A DNA stretch of 17,361 nt. Source: Bacteroidales bacterium. GTDB lineage: Bacteria > Bacteroidota > Bacteroidia > Bacteroidales > JAADGE01. Below are positions 1-6,748 of the stretch, in pieces. The position numbers and the translations under genes were made by a program. The stretch's first letter is position 1, and the number at the start of each line of letters is the position of its first letter. Below the pieces are notes generated by a model, which had not been told where the DNA came from, did not search any database, and was given only the letters and a program-made list of their open reading frames with translations. The stretch covers positions 1-17,361 of the forward strand of contig JANTGL010000017.1 of assembly GCA_024762915.1 (NCBI GenBank), in the 5' to 3' direction.

Positions 1-1249
1 TAGGTTGATGTTCACCGAAAATATCAACCCCGGAAATATCGGTAATCCCCATAGCGTCAAGTTGTTCTAAAAATCTGTTTATTCTTCTTTTTTGTACATA
101 ATTTTGATCAATAATTTTCAACATTCCGACATTGGATGATTTTGCAAACACTTGCCAAACGGGAATTTTACCGTAACTTTCAAATCCGGCATCATCAACG
201 GCAACACCGCGATACATAATGTGTCCGTTTCCGGTATCAATCACATCGTCCAAATTGACATATCCGTCTTCCAAAGCAGCCATTAATACAGGAAGCTTAA
301 AGGTAGACCCGGGTGCTAAATTTTCACCGATTGCATAATTAAAAATTTCTGAAAATGTATTATCATCGAAGCGTTTTAAATTTACAATTGCTTTTATATA
401 TCCTGTTTTCACTTCCATTACGACAACGGAACCGTAATCAGCTTCTAAATTTATTAATTGGTCTCTCAAAATATGGTCAACATAATCTTGAAGATCAATA
501 TCAACGGTTGTTTTAACATCTAAACCGTCCTCCGTTTGAACAATTTCTCCGCCTTTTACTTTTCGCCAATTTCCGCCGCCGATTTTTTGCATATAATATT
601 TCCCGGCTCTTCCTCCGAGTTCTCGATTATAAGAAAATTCAATCCCGGCTTTTCCTTGAATAATTCCGGTTTGATTATCTTCTCCCAGAAAACCGATTGT
701 TCGTCTCATCAATTCTCCGAAGGGCCGTTTTCTTTTTGTGATTCGTTTACTGATAAATCCGCCTTTATTTGCAGATAATCGAAAAAGCGGAAAATTTTTA
801 AACTTCATAAACTCATCATAGGTAAGTTTTTCGGCAATTTTCAAATAACGAACTTTATGTCTTCTGCCGTTAATCAGTTTCTTTTTATAGCTGCCTTTTG
901 ACTTGTCTTTAAAAAAATCGGATAAACAAATTGCCAAAGAATCAACATTTTTCAAAAATATTTTGTCGCTTAATCCGCCGGCATTTGTATCCATAAAAAT
1001 ATCGTAATAATTCACCGAAGAAGCCAATAACTTTCCGGAAGCATCATAAATATTGCCTCTTTCGGGTTTTGCTTCCCTTAAATCAACGGCAATTTGATTG
1101 ATTCGTTCTTGCCAAATATCCGTTTTTACAAACATAACGACAACAAGCTTGAAAGCAAGATATAATGCAAATCCCGTAATAATCAGATAGATAATACCCA
1201 TTCTGAATATAATTTGTTTTTTACCGATATGTGTTTTATTCAAACTCAT
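1..1249 (-). CDS. ftsI: Penicillin-binding protein 3 (FtsI), septal peptidoglycan transpeptidase, C-terminus beyond the window
   Basis: This is the class B penicillin-binding protein that cross-links septal peptidoglycan, working in the inner membrane with FtsW and FtsL. The 416 codons present read open from an ATG at 1249 off the left edge. They show a short cytoplasmic tail, a membrane helix at about residues 14-40, and the dimerisation-domain signature REAKPERGNIYD at 58-69. The transpeptidase domain has its nucleophile motif STFK at 315-318 (Ser315 is the acyl-enzyme serine) and SSN at 371-373, the usual distance away. The KTG motif must lie beyond the edge. The ATG overlaps the ftsL stop by one base (TAATG), so the two genes are translationally coupled. 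Order after mraZ, rsmH and ftsL confirms the identity. A PASTA domain, present in some homologues, could not be checked. Confidence 0.95.
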   Translation of the reverse strand, partial: MSLNKTHIGKKQIIFRMGIIYLIITGFALYLAFKLVVVMFVKTDIWQERINQIAVDLREAKPERGNIYDASGKLLASSVNYYDIFMDTNAGGLSDKIFLKNVDSLAICLSDFFKDKSKGSYKKKLINGRRHKVRYLKIAEKLTYDEFMKFKNFPLFRLSANKGGFISKRITKRKRPFGELMRRTIGFLGEDNQTGIIQGKAGIEFSYNRELGGRAGKYYMQKIGGGNWRKVKGGEIVQTEDGLDVKTTVDIDLQDYVDHILRDQLINLEADYGSVVVMEVKTGYIKAIVNLKRFDDNTFSEIFNYAIGENLAPGSTFKLPVLMAALEDGYVNLDDVIDTGNGHIMYRGVAVDDAGFESYGKIPVWQVFAKSSNVGMLKIIDQNYVQKRRINRFLEQLDAMGITDISGVDIFGEHQP

Positions 1250-1578
1250 TAATTTCCTTTAATCGTAATCTGAGGCAAGGGATTTTTCGGTAATTTTAAA
1301 CCTCTTTGCATTACCACACTGTCAGCAGCTATTTTTCGTTCCGTCCCCGACGTTAATAATTTTGTATTTGATTTTGTCGATTTTGAATGCAAAATTTCAA
1401 CATCCTTTTTCAATTTATTTTTTTCTATGATTAATTCTTCTGCTCTGTATCGATTATAAATGACAACTACGGTCAAACACATTATAAAAAGAACAAAATA
1501 CAAATTGCTTCTTTTAATACCTTTACCCAACCAGTTTCCGGTAAGAAAATTTTTTAGTATGTTTCGTTTTTCCGCCAT
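1249..1578 (-). CDS. ftsL: FtsL-like cell division protein
   Basis: This 109-residue bitopic membrane protein sits between rsmH and ftsI, the standard place of ftsL. A basic cytoplasmic N-terminus (residues 1-25) leads into one membrane helix (about 26-41). A charged, Lys/Glu-rich stretch at about 44-65 follows and can form a short coiled coil, then a flexible periplasmic tail ending in ITIKGN. In known divisomes FtsL joins FtsB/DivIC and activates FtsW-FtsI. The sequence itself is too divergent to identify from motifs, so the call rests on size, topology and position. It starts one base after the rsmH stop (TAATATG) and its stop overlaps the ftsI start. Confidence 0.85.
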   Translation of the reverse strand: MAEKRNILKNFLTGNWLGKGIKRSNLYFVLFIMCLTVVVIYNRYRAEELIIEKNKLKKDVEILHSKSTKSNTKLLTSGTERKIAADSVVMQRGLKLPKNPLPQITIKGN

Positions 1579-1579
1579 A

Positions 1580-2497
1580 TTAAATTCTTTCGGCTATTCT
1601 TAATTTTGCACTTCTTGAACGATTATTTCTCTCAATCTCTTTTTCATCGGGAACAATTACTTTTTTTGTTATTTCTTTGAAAAACGTTTCGGAATTTCCG
1701 TAAATATCTTTGTTCTCAATTCCGTCAAAGTCATTGAATTTTATATAATTTTTAACCAGTCGATCTTCCAGTGAATGGTAACTTAAAACCACCAATCGAC
1801 CGCCGGGTTTAAGTGCTTTTGCCGTTTGACCTAACATTTTTTTCAAAACGTCAATTTCGCTGTTTGTTTCAATACGCAAGGCCTGATATATTTTTGCAAA
1901 AATTTTAATTTTCTTTTCAGTTTTTATTGTTTCTTCAATGATTTGATTAAATTGTTCCGTGTTTTCAATTTTTTGAATGTCTCTTTTTCGAATAATTGCC
2001 GAAGCCAATTTTTTTGCACTTTTTAATTCACCGTAGGTTCTGAAAATATAAATTAATTTATCTTCATCATAGTCATTTAAGATATCGACAGATGATTTTT
2101 GTGCTTTTTGATTCATTCTCATATCCGGAATTCCTTCGAAGCGAAAAGAAAAACCTCTTTCCGCATCATTAAACTGATGAGAAGAAACTCCCAGATCTGC
2201 CAGAATACCGTCAATTTTTTCAAATCCGGCATAAGACAAAAAATTTGTGAAATACTCAAAATTTGCCTGAAAGAAAACAAAATTTTCAGGGAATTTTTCA
2301 GTTAACCTTTGTACATTTTTCAACACATCAGCATCCTGATCAAAAGCGATTAATTTTCCGGTTTTCAAATGTTTTAAAATTTCTTCCGCATGCCCGCCGC
2401 CGCCGAATGTTAAATCCGCATATATCCCGTCAGGATGAATGTTTAAACCTTCAACGGATTGATTGAGTAAAACGGGTATGTGATAGTCACCGACCAT
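1580..2497 (-). CDS. rsmH: 16S rRNA (cytosine(1402)-N(4))-methyltransferase RsmH
   Basis: RsmH (MraW) uses S-adenosylmethionine to methylate N4 of C1402 in the ribosomal P site. The 305-residue protein is of normal family length. It opens with the conserved HIPVLLNQSVEGL (6-18). The SAM-binding glycine loop DLTFGGGGHAEEIL is at 28-41, an acidic motif AFDQD follows at 51-55, and the family signature DLGVSSHQFNDAERGFSF is at 101-118 with PDMRM shortly after. The C-terminal part has the conserved SYHSLEDRLVK. The N-terminus matches the family without extension, so the start at 2497 is well supported. It lies 18 bases after mraZ and one base before ftsL in the same transcription unit. Confidence 0.97.
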   Translation of the reverse strand: MVGDYHIPVLLNQSVEGLNIHPDGIYADLTFGGGGHAEEILKHLKTGKLIAFDQDADVLKNVQRLTEKFPENFVFFQANFEYFTNFLSYAGFEKIDGILADLGVSSHQFNDAERGFSFRFEGIPDMRMNQKAQKSSVDILNDYDEDKLIYIFRTYGELKSAKKLASAIIRKRDIQKIENTEQFNQIIEETIKTEKKIKIFAKIYQALRIETNSEIDVLKKMLGQTAKALKPGGRLVVLSYHSLEDRLVKNYIKFNDFDGIENKDIYGNSETFFKEITKKVIVPDEKEIERNNRSRSAKLRIAERI

Positions 2498-2515
2498 AAT
2501 TTATTAAAACGGATA

Positions 2516-2977
2516 TTACAACAGGGGCAAATCGCCTCCCATAATTTCTTTTGCAAGTTCGGCAAATTCTTCAGCGCTTAAAATATGTTCATCATAAACT
2601 TCTTTAGCCCAAATTTCAATTTTTCTGTCTTGGCCGAACAGATAGACATCTTTATTGATACCGGCATATTCTGTCAAAGCGGCCGGAATCAAAATTCGAT
2701 TTCCTGTATCAACCTTAACTTCTGCCGTACCTCTGTAAAATCCGCGAATAAAATCGGCGTGTTTAGGATTAAACGAATTTGTTTTGGCTCTGATAATTTC
2801 AATTTGACGATCCCATTCTTCCGTCGTGTATAAAATCAAACATTTTTTATAAATGTCTGCTTTCAGTACCATCTTATCAACGGCTCCTTCGGGCAATTGA
2901 CGCAACAAAGCAGAAGGAATATTGACTCTTCCTTTTGCATCTGTTTTTGCCTTATGTTCACCGATTAAACCTGCCAT
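2516..2977 (-). CDS. mraZ: Transcriptional regulator MraZ
   Basis: MraZ is the DNA-binding regulator encoded first in most division/cell-wall clusters, and it controls its own operon. The 153-residue protein has two SpoVT/AbrB-type half-domains, with the paired motifs DAKGRVNIP (13-21) and DTGNRILIPAAL (90-101). I placed the start at the ATG at 2977. The open frame extends to a TTG at 3082, but that extension has no family counterpart and would run through the promoter at 3003-3032 and the operator repeats. From 2977 the N-terminus (MAGLIGEHKAKTDAKGR) matches the family, and the predicted leader is about 20 bases. It is the first gene of the mraZ-rsmH-ftsL-ftsI unit and probably autoregulated through the repeats just upstream. 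Confidence 0.95.
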   Translation of the reverse strand: MAGLIGEHKAKTDAKGRVNIPSALLRQLPEGAVDKMVLKADIYKKCLILYTTEEWDRQIEIIRAKTNSFNPKHADFIRGFYRGTAEVKVDTGNRILIPAALTEYAGINKDVYLFGQDRKIEIWAKEVYDEHILSAEEFAELAKEIMGGDLPLL

Positions 2978-3002
2978 TAATTCGTTTTTACAATACAGTT
3001 TA

Positions 3003-3032
3003 CAAATATAATGCAAATTTTCCACAATACAA
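3003..3032 (-). promoter_or_regulatory. Promoter of the mraZ division operon
   Basis: Reading the minus strand, TTG (3032-3030), a 19-base spacer and TATATTTG (3010-3003) match the Bacteroidota primary sigma factor consensus (TTG at -33, TAnnTTTG at -7). Transcription would start near 2996, giving a leader of about 20 bases before the mraZ ATG. The upstream element overlaps the third copy of the 10-bp repeat array. Confidence 0.75.
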
Positions 3033-3057
3033 CACATTTCCCCACTTTCAAACACCC
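3021..3057 (-). promoter_or_regulatory. Probable MraZ operator: four GTG-core direct repeats at exact 10-bp spacing
   Basis: On the minus strand the cores GTGTT, GTGGG, GTGTT and GTGGA begin at 3055, 3045, 3035 and 3025, exactly one helical turn apart; the second is preceded by AAA. Known MraZ sites are direct repeats with the same spacing: TGGGN with 5-base spacers in Escherichia coli, and AAAGTG[T/G] units in mollicutes. The array lies 46-78 bases upstream of the mraZ start and covers the -33 element, so bound MraZ would be expected to block RNA polymerase. The assignment is inference from pattern and position. Confidence 0.7.
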
Positions 3058-3161
3058 TGCAAGTTATTGTGCTTATTAACAATTAATGTATCTTTCCTTA
3101 AATCAGCAAATTATCACACTTTCCTCAAAATGAAGTGTTTATAAAAATTAAAAAAATTAAA

Positions 3162-3193
3162 TTTGAACACTGTTATACAAATAATTATTTTTG
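3162..3193 (+). promoter_or_regulatory. Promoter of the acyltransferase gene at 3220
   Basis: TTTG (3162-3165), a 20-base spacer and TATTTTTG (3186-3193) match the Bacteroidota -33/-7 consensus closely. The predicted leader is about 20 bases. It diverges from the mraZ promoter within the 242-base intergenic region 2978-3219, which otherwise holds only the MraZ repeats and A/T-rich sequence. Confidence 0.7.
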
Positions 3194-3219
3194 CATAATC
3201 AACAATCGAAAAGACGTTT

Positions 3220-4095
3220 ATGAAAAATAATCAAACAGCTTTAATAGATATCAGAAAAGTCATTAAAAATAAAAACCCGAAACTTAATAAACACTTACCG
3301 GGATTTATGATTAATTATATCAAAAAGATAATCCGACAAGAAGAATTAAATGATTTTATTTCTCAAAACAATCAATATTCGGGTATTGAATTTTTACGAA
3401 AATCGTTTGAGTATTTTAATGTTCGTGCCGAAATTGAAGGGTGGGAAAATTTTCCGGCAAACAGCAATATTTTTATTGCGGCCAATCATCCTGCCGGAAG
3501 CTTTGACGGATTATTTATCATTGACACCTGCTTCAGAAAATACGGAAAAACAAAAGCATTAGTTAATGATTTACTCTTAAATCTCAACAATTTAAATGAA
3601 TTTTTTATGGGTGTAAATAAATACGGAAAAACACACAGAAATGATTTGCTTAAAATTAACACGATTTTTGAATCGGATATACCCGTAATTTTTTTTCCTG
3701 CCGGATTGGTTTCAAGAAGGAATAAAAAAGTAATCAAAGACTTAGAATGGGAAAAAGCTTTTGTAAGCCAAGCCATTAAACATAAAAGAGATATTGTTCC
3801 CGTTCATATTTCCGGAAAACTGAGCAATAAATTTTATGCCGTGGCAAACATTCGTAAATCATTGAAAATTAAAGCAAGTATTGAACTTTTTTTATTACCC
3901 CAAGAAGCAACGAAGCAACGAAATACCGTTTATAAAATAAAAATCGGTAAACCAATTCCTTATAAAACATTGACTGCTGACTTTAAAGAAATTGAATGGG
4001 CACAAAAAATAAAAGAACATGTATATGAAATAGAAAAAAACATCAATTCTGATTTCACGATTGCAGAAAAAAATTTAAATATTCATTACAAATAA
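3220..4095 (+). CDS. PlsC-like O-acyltransferase, probable GlsA of glycine-lipid synthesis
   Basis: This 291-residue protein belongs to the lysophospholipid acyltransferase family, which moves an acyl chain onto a hydroxyl of a lipid acceptor at the inner membrane. The catalytic block is ANHPAGSFDG, with His90 and Asp96. The spacing is H-X5-D, not the canonical H-X4-D; I believe this spacing is usual in the Bacteroidota subgroup. FFPAGLVSRR at 158-167 corresponds to the FPEGTRS acceptor-binding motif, and IVPVHISGK at 192-200 to the last conserved block. The next gene is an OlsB/GlsB-type N-acyltransferase. In Bacteroides thetaiotaomicron, neighbouring genes of these two types (glsB, glsA) make glycine lipids, where GlsA adds the second, ester-linked chain. 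The substrate here is inferred from that context; ornithine or serine lipids, or ordinary phosphatidic acid synthesis, remain possible. Confidence 0.8.
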   Translation: MKNNQTALIDIRKVIKNKNPKLNKHLPGFMINYIKKIIRQEELNDFISQNNQYSGIEFLRKSFEYFNVRAEIEGWENFPANSNIFIAANHPAGSFDGLFIIDTCFRKYGKTKALVNDLLLNLNNLNEFFMGVNKYGKTHRNDLLKINTIFESDIPVIFFPAGLVSRRNKKVIKDLEWEKAFVSQAIKHKRDIVPVHISGKLSNKFYAVANIRKSLKIKASIELFLLPQEATKQRNTVYKIKIGKPIPYKTLTADFKEIEWAQKIKEHVYEIEKNINSDFTIAEKNLNIHYK

Positions 4096-4125
4096 TAAAA
4101 ATATGTAATTAATTATATTTTTATG

Positions 4126-4133
4126 TAACTTTG
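4126..4133 (+). promoter_or_regulatory. Candidate internal -7 element before the N-acyltransferase gene
   Basis: TAACTTTG matches TAnnTTTG and lies 27 bases before the ATG at 4161, about the same distance as the other promoters in this window. No TTG is present at the -33 position, so it is a half-match. If real, the second acyltransferase can be expressed separately from the first. Confidence 0.45.
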
Positions 4134-4160
4134 TATGTTAATTTTCAGTTTCAATTTAAA

Positions 4161-5078
4161 ATGAAAGATATAATTTCGCCGATTGACACGGAACTTCTGT
4201 TGTCAGAGTTAACTCAAGATAAATTTATGCGTTATACCAATTACGGGAATAATGCTATTTATGTTTGTACGGCACAGAACTCACCGAATGTGATGAAAGA
4301 AATCGGCAGATTGAGAGAAGTTTCTTTCCGAAATGCCGGAGGCGGAACAGGCAAAGAAGCCGATATTGATCAGTATGATACGGCAGAAATACCTTACCGA
4401 CAACTAATTGTTTGGAACAGTGAAGAAAAAGAAATATTGGGAGGCTATCGTTTTATAAATCTTAATAATATTCCCGTTCATCAACATTCCGGATTAAAAT
4501 TAGCAACGCAAGGATTATTAGAATTTTCAGATAAATTTATTAAAGACTATCTTCCGTATACGATAGAACTTGGTCGATCCTTTGTCAGACCGGAAGCTCA
4601 ATCTTCTAATACCGGCAGAAAAACCTTGTTTGCTTTGGATAATTTATGGGACGGCTTGGGTGCATTAATTAAACATAATCCGAATGTTAAATATTTTTTC
4701 GGAAAAGTGACCATGTACACGCATTTTGAGAAATTTTCGCGAGATTTAATCCTCTATTTTATGAACCGGCACTTTAAAGACGAAGAACATCTTGTATATC
4801 CTATCAACCCGCTTAAATATCATCATCAGGAAAAAGAATTGGCAAAATTTTTCGAGGGACACAATTTTGACGAAAACAAGAAGATTTTATCAAAAGAGGT
4901 TCGAGCCAGAGGTGAAAATATTCCGCCTTTAATTAATTCCTACATGAGTTTATCCGACTCTATGAAATGTTTCGGAACCTCAAGTAATACCCATTTCGGA
5001 GATGTTGAAGAAACCGGAATCTTAATTACGGTTGATGACATTTATGAAAGTAAGAAAAAAAGACATTTACAATTTTAA
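4161..5078 (+). CDS. GNAT-family N-acyltransferase (hemolysin/OlsB-like), probable GlsB
   Basis: This 305-residue protein resembles the OlsB/GlsB group of GNAT acyltransferases, which link a 3-hydroxy fatty acid from acyl-carrier protein to the amino group of an amino acid (glycine in Bacteroides, ornithine elsewhere). Key features are the conserved block EIGRLREVSFRNAGGGTG (47-64) followed by DIDQYD (68-73), then LIVWN and ILGGYRF, the acyl-donor-binding strand region. ELGRSFVRPE (in the middle third) is also typical. The reading frame extends to a TTG at 4131, but that would place the start inside the -7 element TAACTTTG, so I use the ATG at 4161. It follows the PlsC-like gene by 65 bases and precedes the barrel gene by 8, consistent with one locus for aminolipid synthesis. 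Which amino acid is used cannot be read from the sequence. Confidence 0.8.
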   Translation: MKDIISPIDTELLLSELTQDKFMRYTNYGNNAIYVCTAQNSPNVMKEIGRLREVSFRNAGGGTGKEADIDQYDTAEIPYRQLIVWNSEEKEILGGYRFINLNNIPVHQHSGLKLATQGLLEFSDKFIKDYLPYTIELGRSFVRPEAQSSNTGRKTLFALDNLWDGLGALIKHNPNVKYFFGKVTMYTHFEKFSRDLILYFMNRHFKDEEHLVYPINPLKYHHQEKELAKFFEGHNFDENKKILSKEVRARGENIPPLINSYMSLSDSMKCFGTSSNTHFGDVEETGILITVDDIYESKKKRHLQF

Positions 5079-5086
5079 TTTCCTTA

Positions 5087-5629
5087 ATGAAGCAATTTCT
5101 GATTATTCTTTTTATTTTTTTTCAATTTTATTCATATTCTCAGGAATATGACCCATATACCTATCAAGACATCAAAAAAAAACCGGAAGGAAATGAAAGA
5201 ATATTTTTCGGCGGCGGTTTAGGTTTGCAATTCGGAACATTTACCACCATAAAATTTACACCTGAAATCGGATATAGAATTACCGATAATTTTGATGTCG
5301 GAATCGGACTTTATTATTTATATACCAAAAATAATTATTATCACTATTCCGATCATATTTACGGCGGAAAAGTATTTTCAAGATTCTATATTACGCCTAA
5401 CTTTTTTCTTACGGGAGAATATGAGACTTTAAATATAGCGGATTATGATATTTATACCGGACAATACACGGGAACACGCATTTTTATTGACGGATTGCCT
5501 TTGGGAATCGGATGGCGACAACAATTAGGCGAGCGTTTTTCTGTTTTAACTACCCTGATGTACAATGTGTTGCAAAGTGAAAAAACGCCTTATTCAAATC
5601 CGATTTTTCGAGTCAGTTTTATTTATTAA
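5087..5629 (+). CDS. Small outer-membrane beta-barrel protein of unknown function
   Basis: The 180-residue product starts with a clear signal peptide (hydrophobic residues 4-17, likely cleavage after YSQ at 17-19, the usual Bacteroidota pattern). The rest is a series of alternating hydrophobic and polar strands rich in Tyr, Phe and Gly, for example FGGGLGLQFG (41-50), TPEIGYRITDNFDVGIGLYY (58-77) and GLPLGIGWRQQL (136-147). It ends in FRVSFIY, a terminal aromatic strand of the kind recognised by the BAM machinery. This fits an 8-stranded outer-membrane barrel of the OmpA/OmpW size class, but no specific family is recognisable. It begins 8 bases after the N-acyltransferase stop, so it is probably co-transcribed; a role in lipid handling is conceivable but unproven. 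Its stop overlaps that of the convergent gene by 4 bases. Confidence 0.75.
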   Translation: MKQFLIILFIFFQFYSYSQEYDPYTYQDIKKKPEGNERIFFGGGLGLQFGTFTTIKFTPEIGYRITDNFDVGIGLYYLYTKNNYYHYSDHIYGGKVFSRFYITPNFFLTGEYETLNIADYDIYTGQYTGTRIFIDGLPLGIGWRQQLGERFSVLTTLMYNVLQSEKTPYSNPIFRVSFIY

Positions 5630-5895
5630 AAAAGGTGAAATTTTGCAACTGCAAGCCAATATAAAACCATTACGATTGCACCGAAAAATAATGTCCTTGC
5701 ATATTTATTAATTCGTACGGCTTTTGCTTCCTCAAATTTTGATTTTATCCCGATTAAAATAAATCCCAAACCCGTAAAAACAAAAATTCCGAGACTTACA
5801 AAATCATCATTCATTAAATAATTTAATACCGAAATAATAATCATTAAGAGTCCGGCAATCAGTGCAATATAATTAATGTTATTTTTTTCAGGCAT
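5626..5895 (-). CDS. Small three-helix membrane protein of unknown function
   Basis: From the ATG at 5895 this is an 89-residue protein with three predicted membrane helices: YIALIAGLLMIIISVLNYL, a second around LGIFVFTGLGFILIGI, and a third around LFFGAIVMVLYWLAV. A basic loop (KSKFEEAKAVRINKYAR) lies between helices two and three. The frame can be read from a TTG at 5901, but the ATG two codons later is preferred; it overlaps the end of the upstream gene by 8 bases, indicating translational coupling. I do not recognise the family. It is the last gene of the phosphorylase/SirB1-like unit and its stop overlaps the convergent barrel gene. Confidence 0.65.
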   Translation of the reverse strand: MPEKNNINYIALIAGLLMIIISVLNYLMNDDFVSLGIFVFTGLGFILIGIKSKFEEAKAVRINKYARTLFFGAIVMVLYWLAVAKFHLF

Positions 5896-6730
5896 TATCA
5901 AAAAGATTTAAAATTCGTTTTATTTCTTCTGTTTTGATTGTATCGTTTTTTTGAATGTATGAATTCATTAAAAATTTCAGTAATCGTATTATTATGTGCT
6001 TATTAGAACAAGGTTTGAAAAATTGATCTTTCGGTTTTATTTTATGATTTTTTAAAAATCTGCTGATATCGCTTTTTGTTACAACAGCTCCTTTATTCAA
6101 CGGATTTATATAAAAAAGAGCTTCTCCGGAACGTTCATCTTTAAACATCAATAAAAAATTCCTCGGAAAATCCACTCCGTAAATCGGTAATCCGAGTTTT
6201 TGAGAAATGTAAATATAAACAACCGCAATAATGACATCATTGCTTTTTTTATTCTCTAATACTTTATTTAAAAACGACGTTTCGGGATTGATGATATTTG
6301 AAAAATCAGGAGTAAAACGATGAACATCATACAATACATGATTAATTTTTCTGATTTGCTGCAAACCGGTTAAATAAAAATTAATTTCGGACCGTAATGC
6401 AGAAACAATTTTATTCAATTTATCCTCAACATCCTCATAAACAATTTCCGGATATTGATATTTCGCTATCAAAAATGCCCCGTATAATAATCGTTTATCA
6501 TTTTGCAACCATTCCTTAAAATCTTCGTCTGACTTTTGAAGGCGGTGTTGCTTGATTATTTCTTTTGCTCTTTCTGTTAATAAACTGTTTTCAGAAGTTG
6601 AAACAACATTTTCCAAGTCGGAAATAATATCTGATTCAGATTGTAACAATTTCTTGCGAACGGCATTATAAACAAAAGCATCTTTATCATCCAAAAGATT
6701 AATTAATGCTTGTAATTCCTGTTTTTTCAT
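5888..6730 (-). CDS. SirB1-like protein with transglutaminase-like domain
   Basis: The central and C-terminal parts of this 280-residue protein match the SirB1/YchA group (Transglut_core2). NPETSFLNKVLE (148-159) and the block IYISQKLGLPIYGVDFPRNFLL (173-194) correspond to the family's NSFLNxVL and RLGLPIxGVxxPGHFLL motifs. A tail like PCSNKHIIIRLLKFL (240-254) is also typical. The N-terminal third is helical and charged. The position normally occupied by His in PGHFLL is Asn191 here, and the usual nucleophile region reads KKSNDVI, with no Cys, so transglutaminase or protease activity is unlikely and a binding role is more plausible. The family's biochemical function is unknown. It starts 18 bases after the phosphorylase-like gene and overlaps the small membrane protein gene by 8 bases. 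Confidence 0.75.
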   Translation of the reverse strand: MKKQELQALINLLDDKDAFVYNAVRKKLLQSESDIISDLENVVSTSENSLLTERAKEIIKQHRLQKSDEDFKEWLQNDKRLLYGAFLIAKYQYPEIVYEDVEDKLNKIVSALRSEINFYLTGLQQIRKINHVLYDVHRFTPDFSNIINPETSFLNKVLENKKSNDVIIAVVYIYISQKLGLPIYGVDFPRNFLLMFKDERSGEALFYINPLNKGAVVTKSDISRFLKNHKIKPKDQFFKPCSNKHIIIRLLKFLMNSYIQKNDTIKTEEIKRILNLFDNA

Positions 6731-6748
6731 CCGTTTAATTGTTATTAA

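Noticed and set aside
3021..3060. Short tandem repeat read as a CRISPR-like or satellite repeat
   Set aside because: Only four units with a 3-5 base core; period and position fit a transcription factor operator much better.
2978..3082. N-terminal extension of MraZ starting from TTG at 3082
   Set aside because: It would place the promoter and operator repeats inside the coding region, and the extra 35 residues have no counterpart in the MraZ family.
4131..4160. Ten-residue N-terminal extension of the N-acyltransferase from a TTG
   Set aside because: The TTG is part of the TAACTTTG -7 element; the ATG at 4161 fits the family start.
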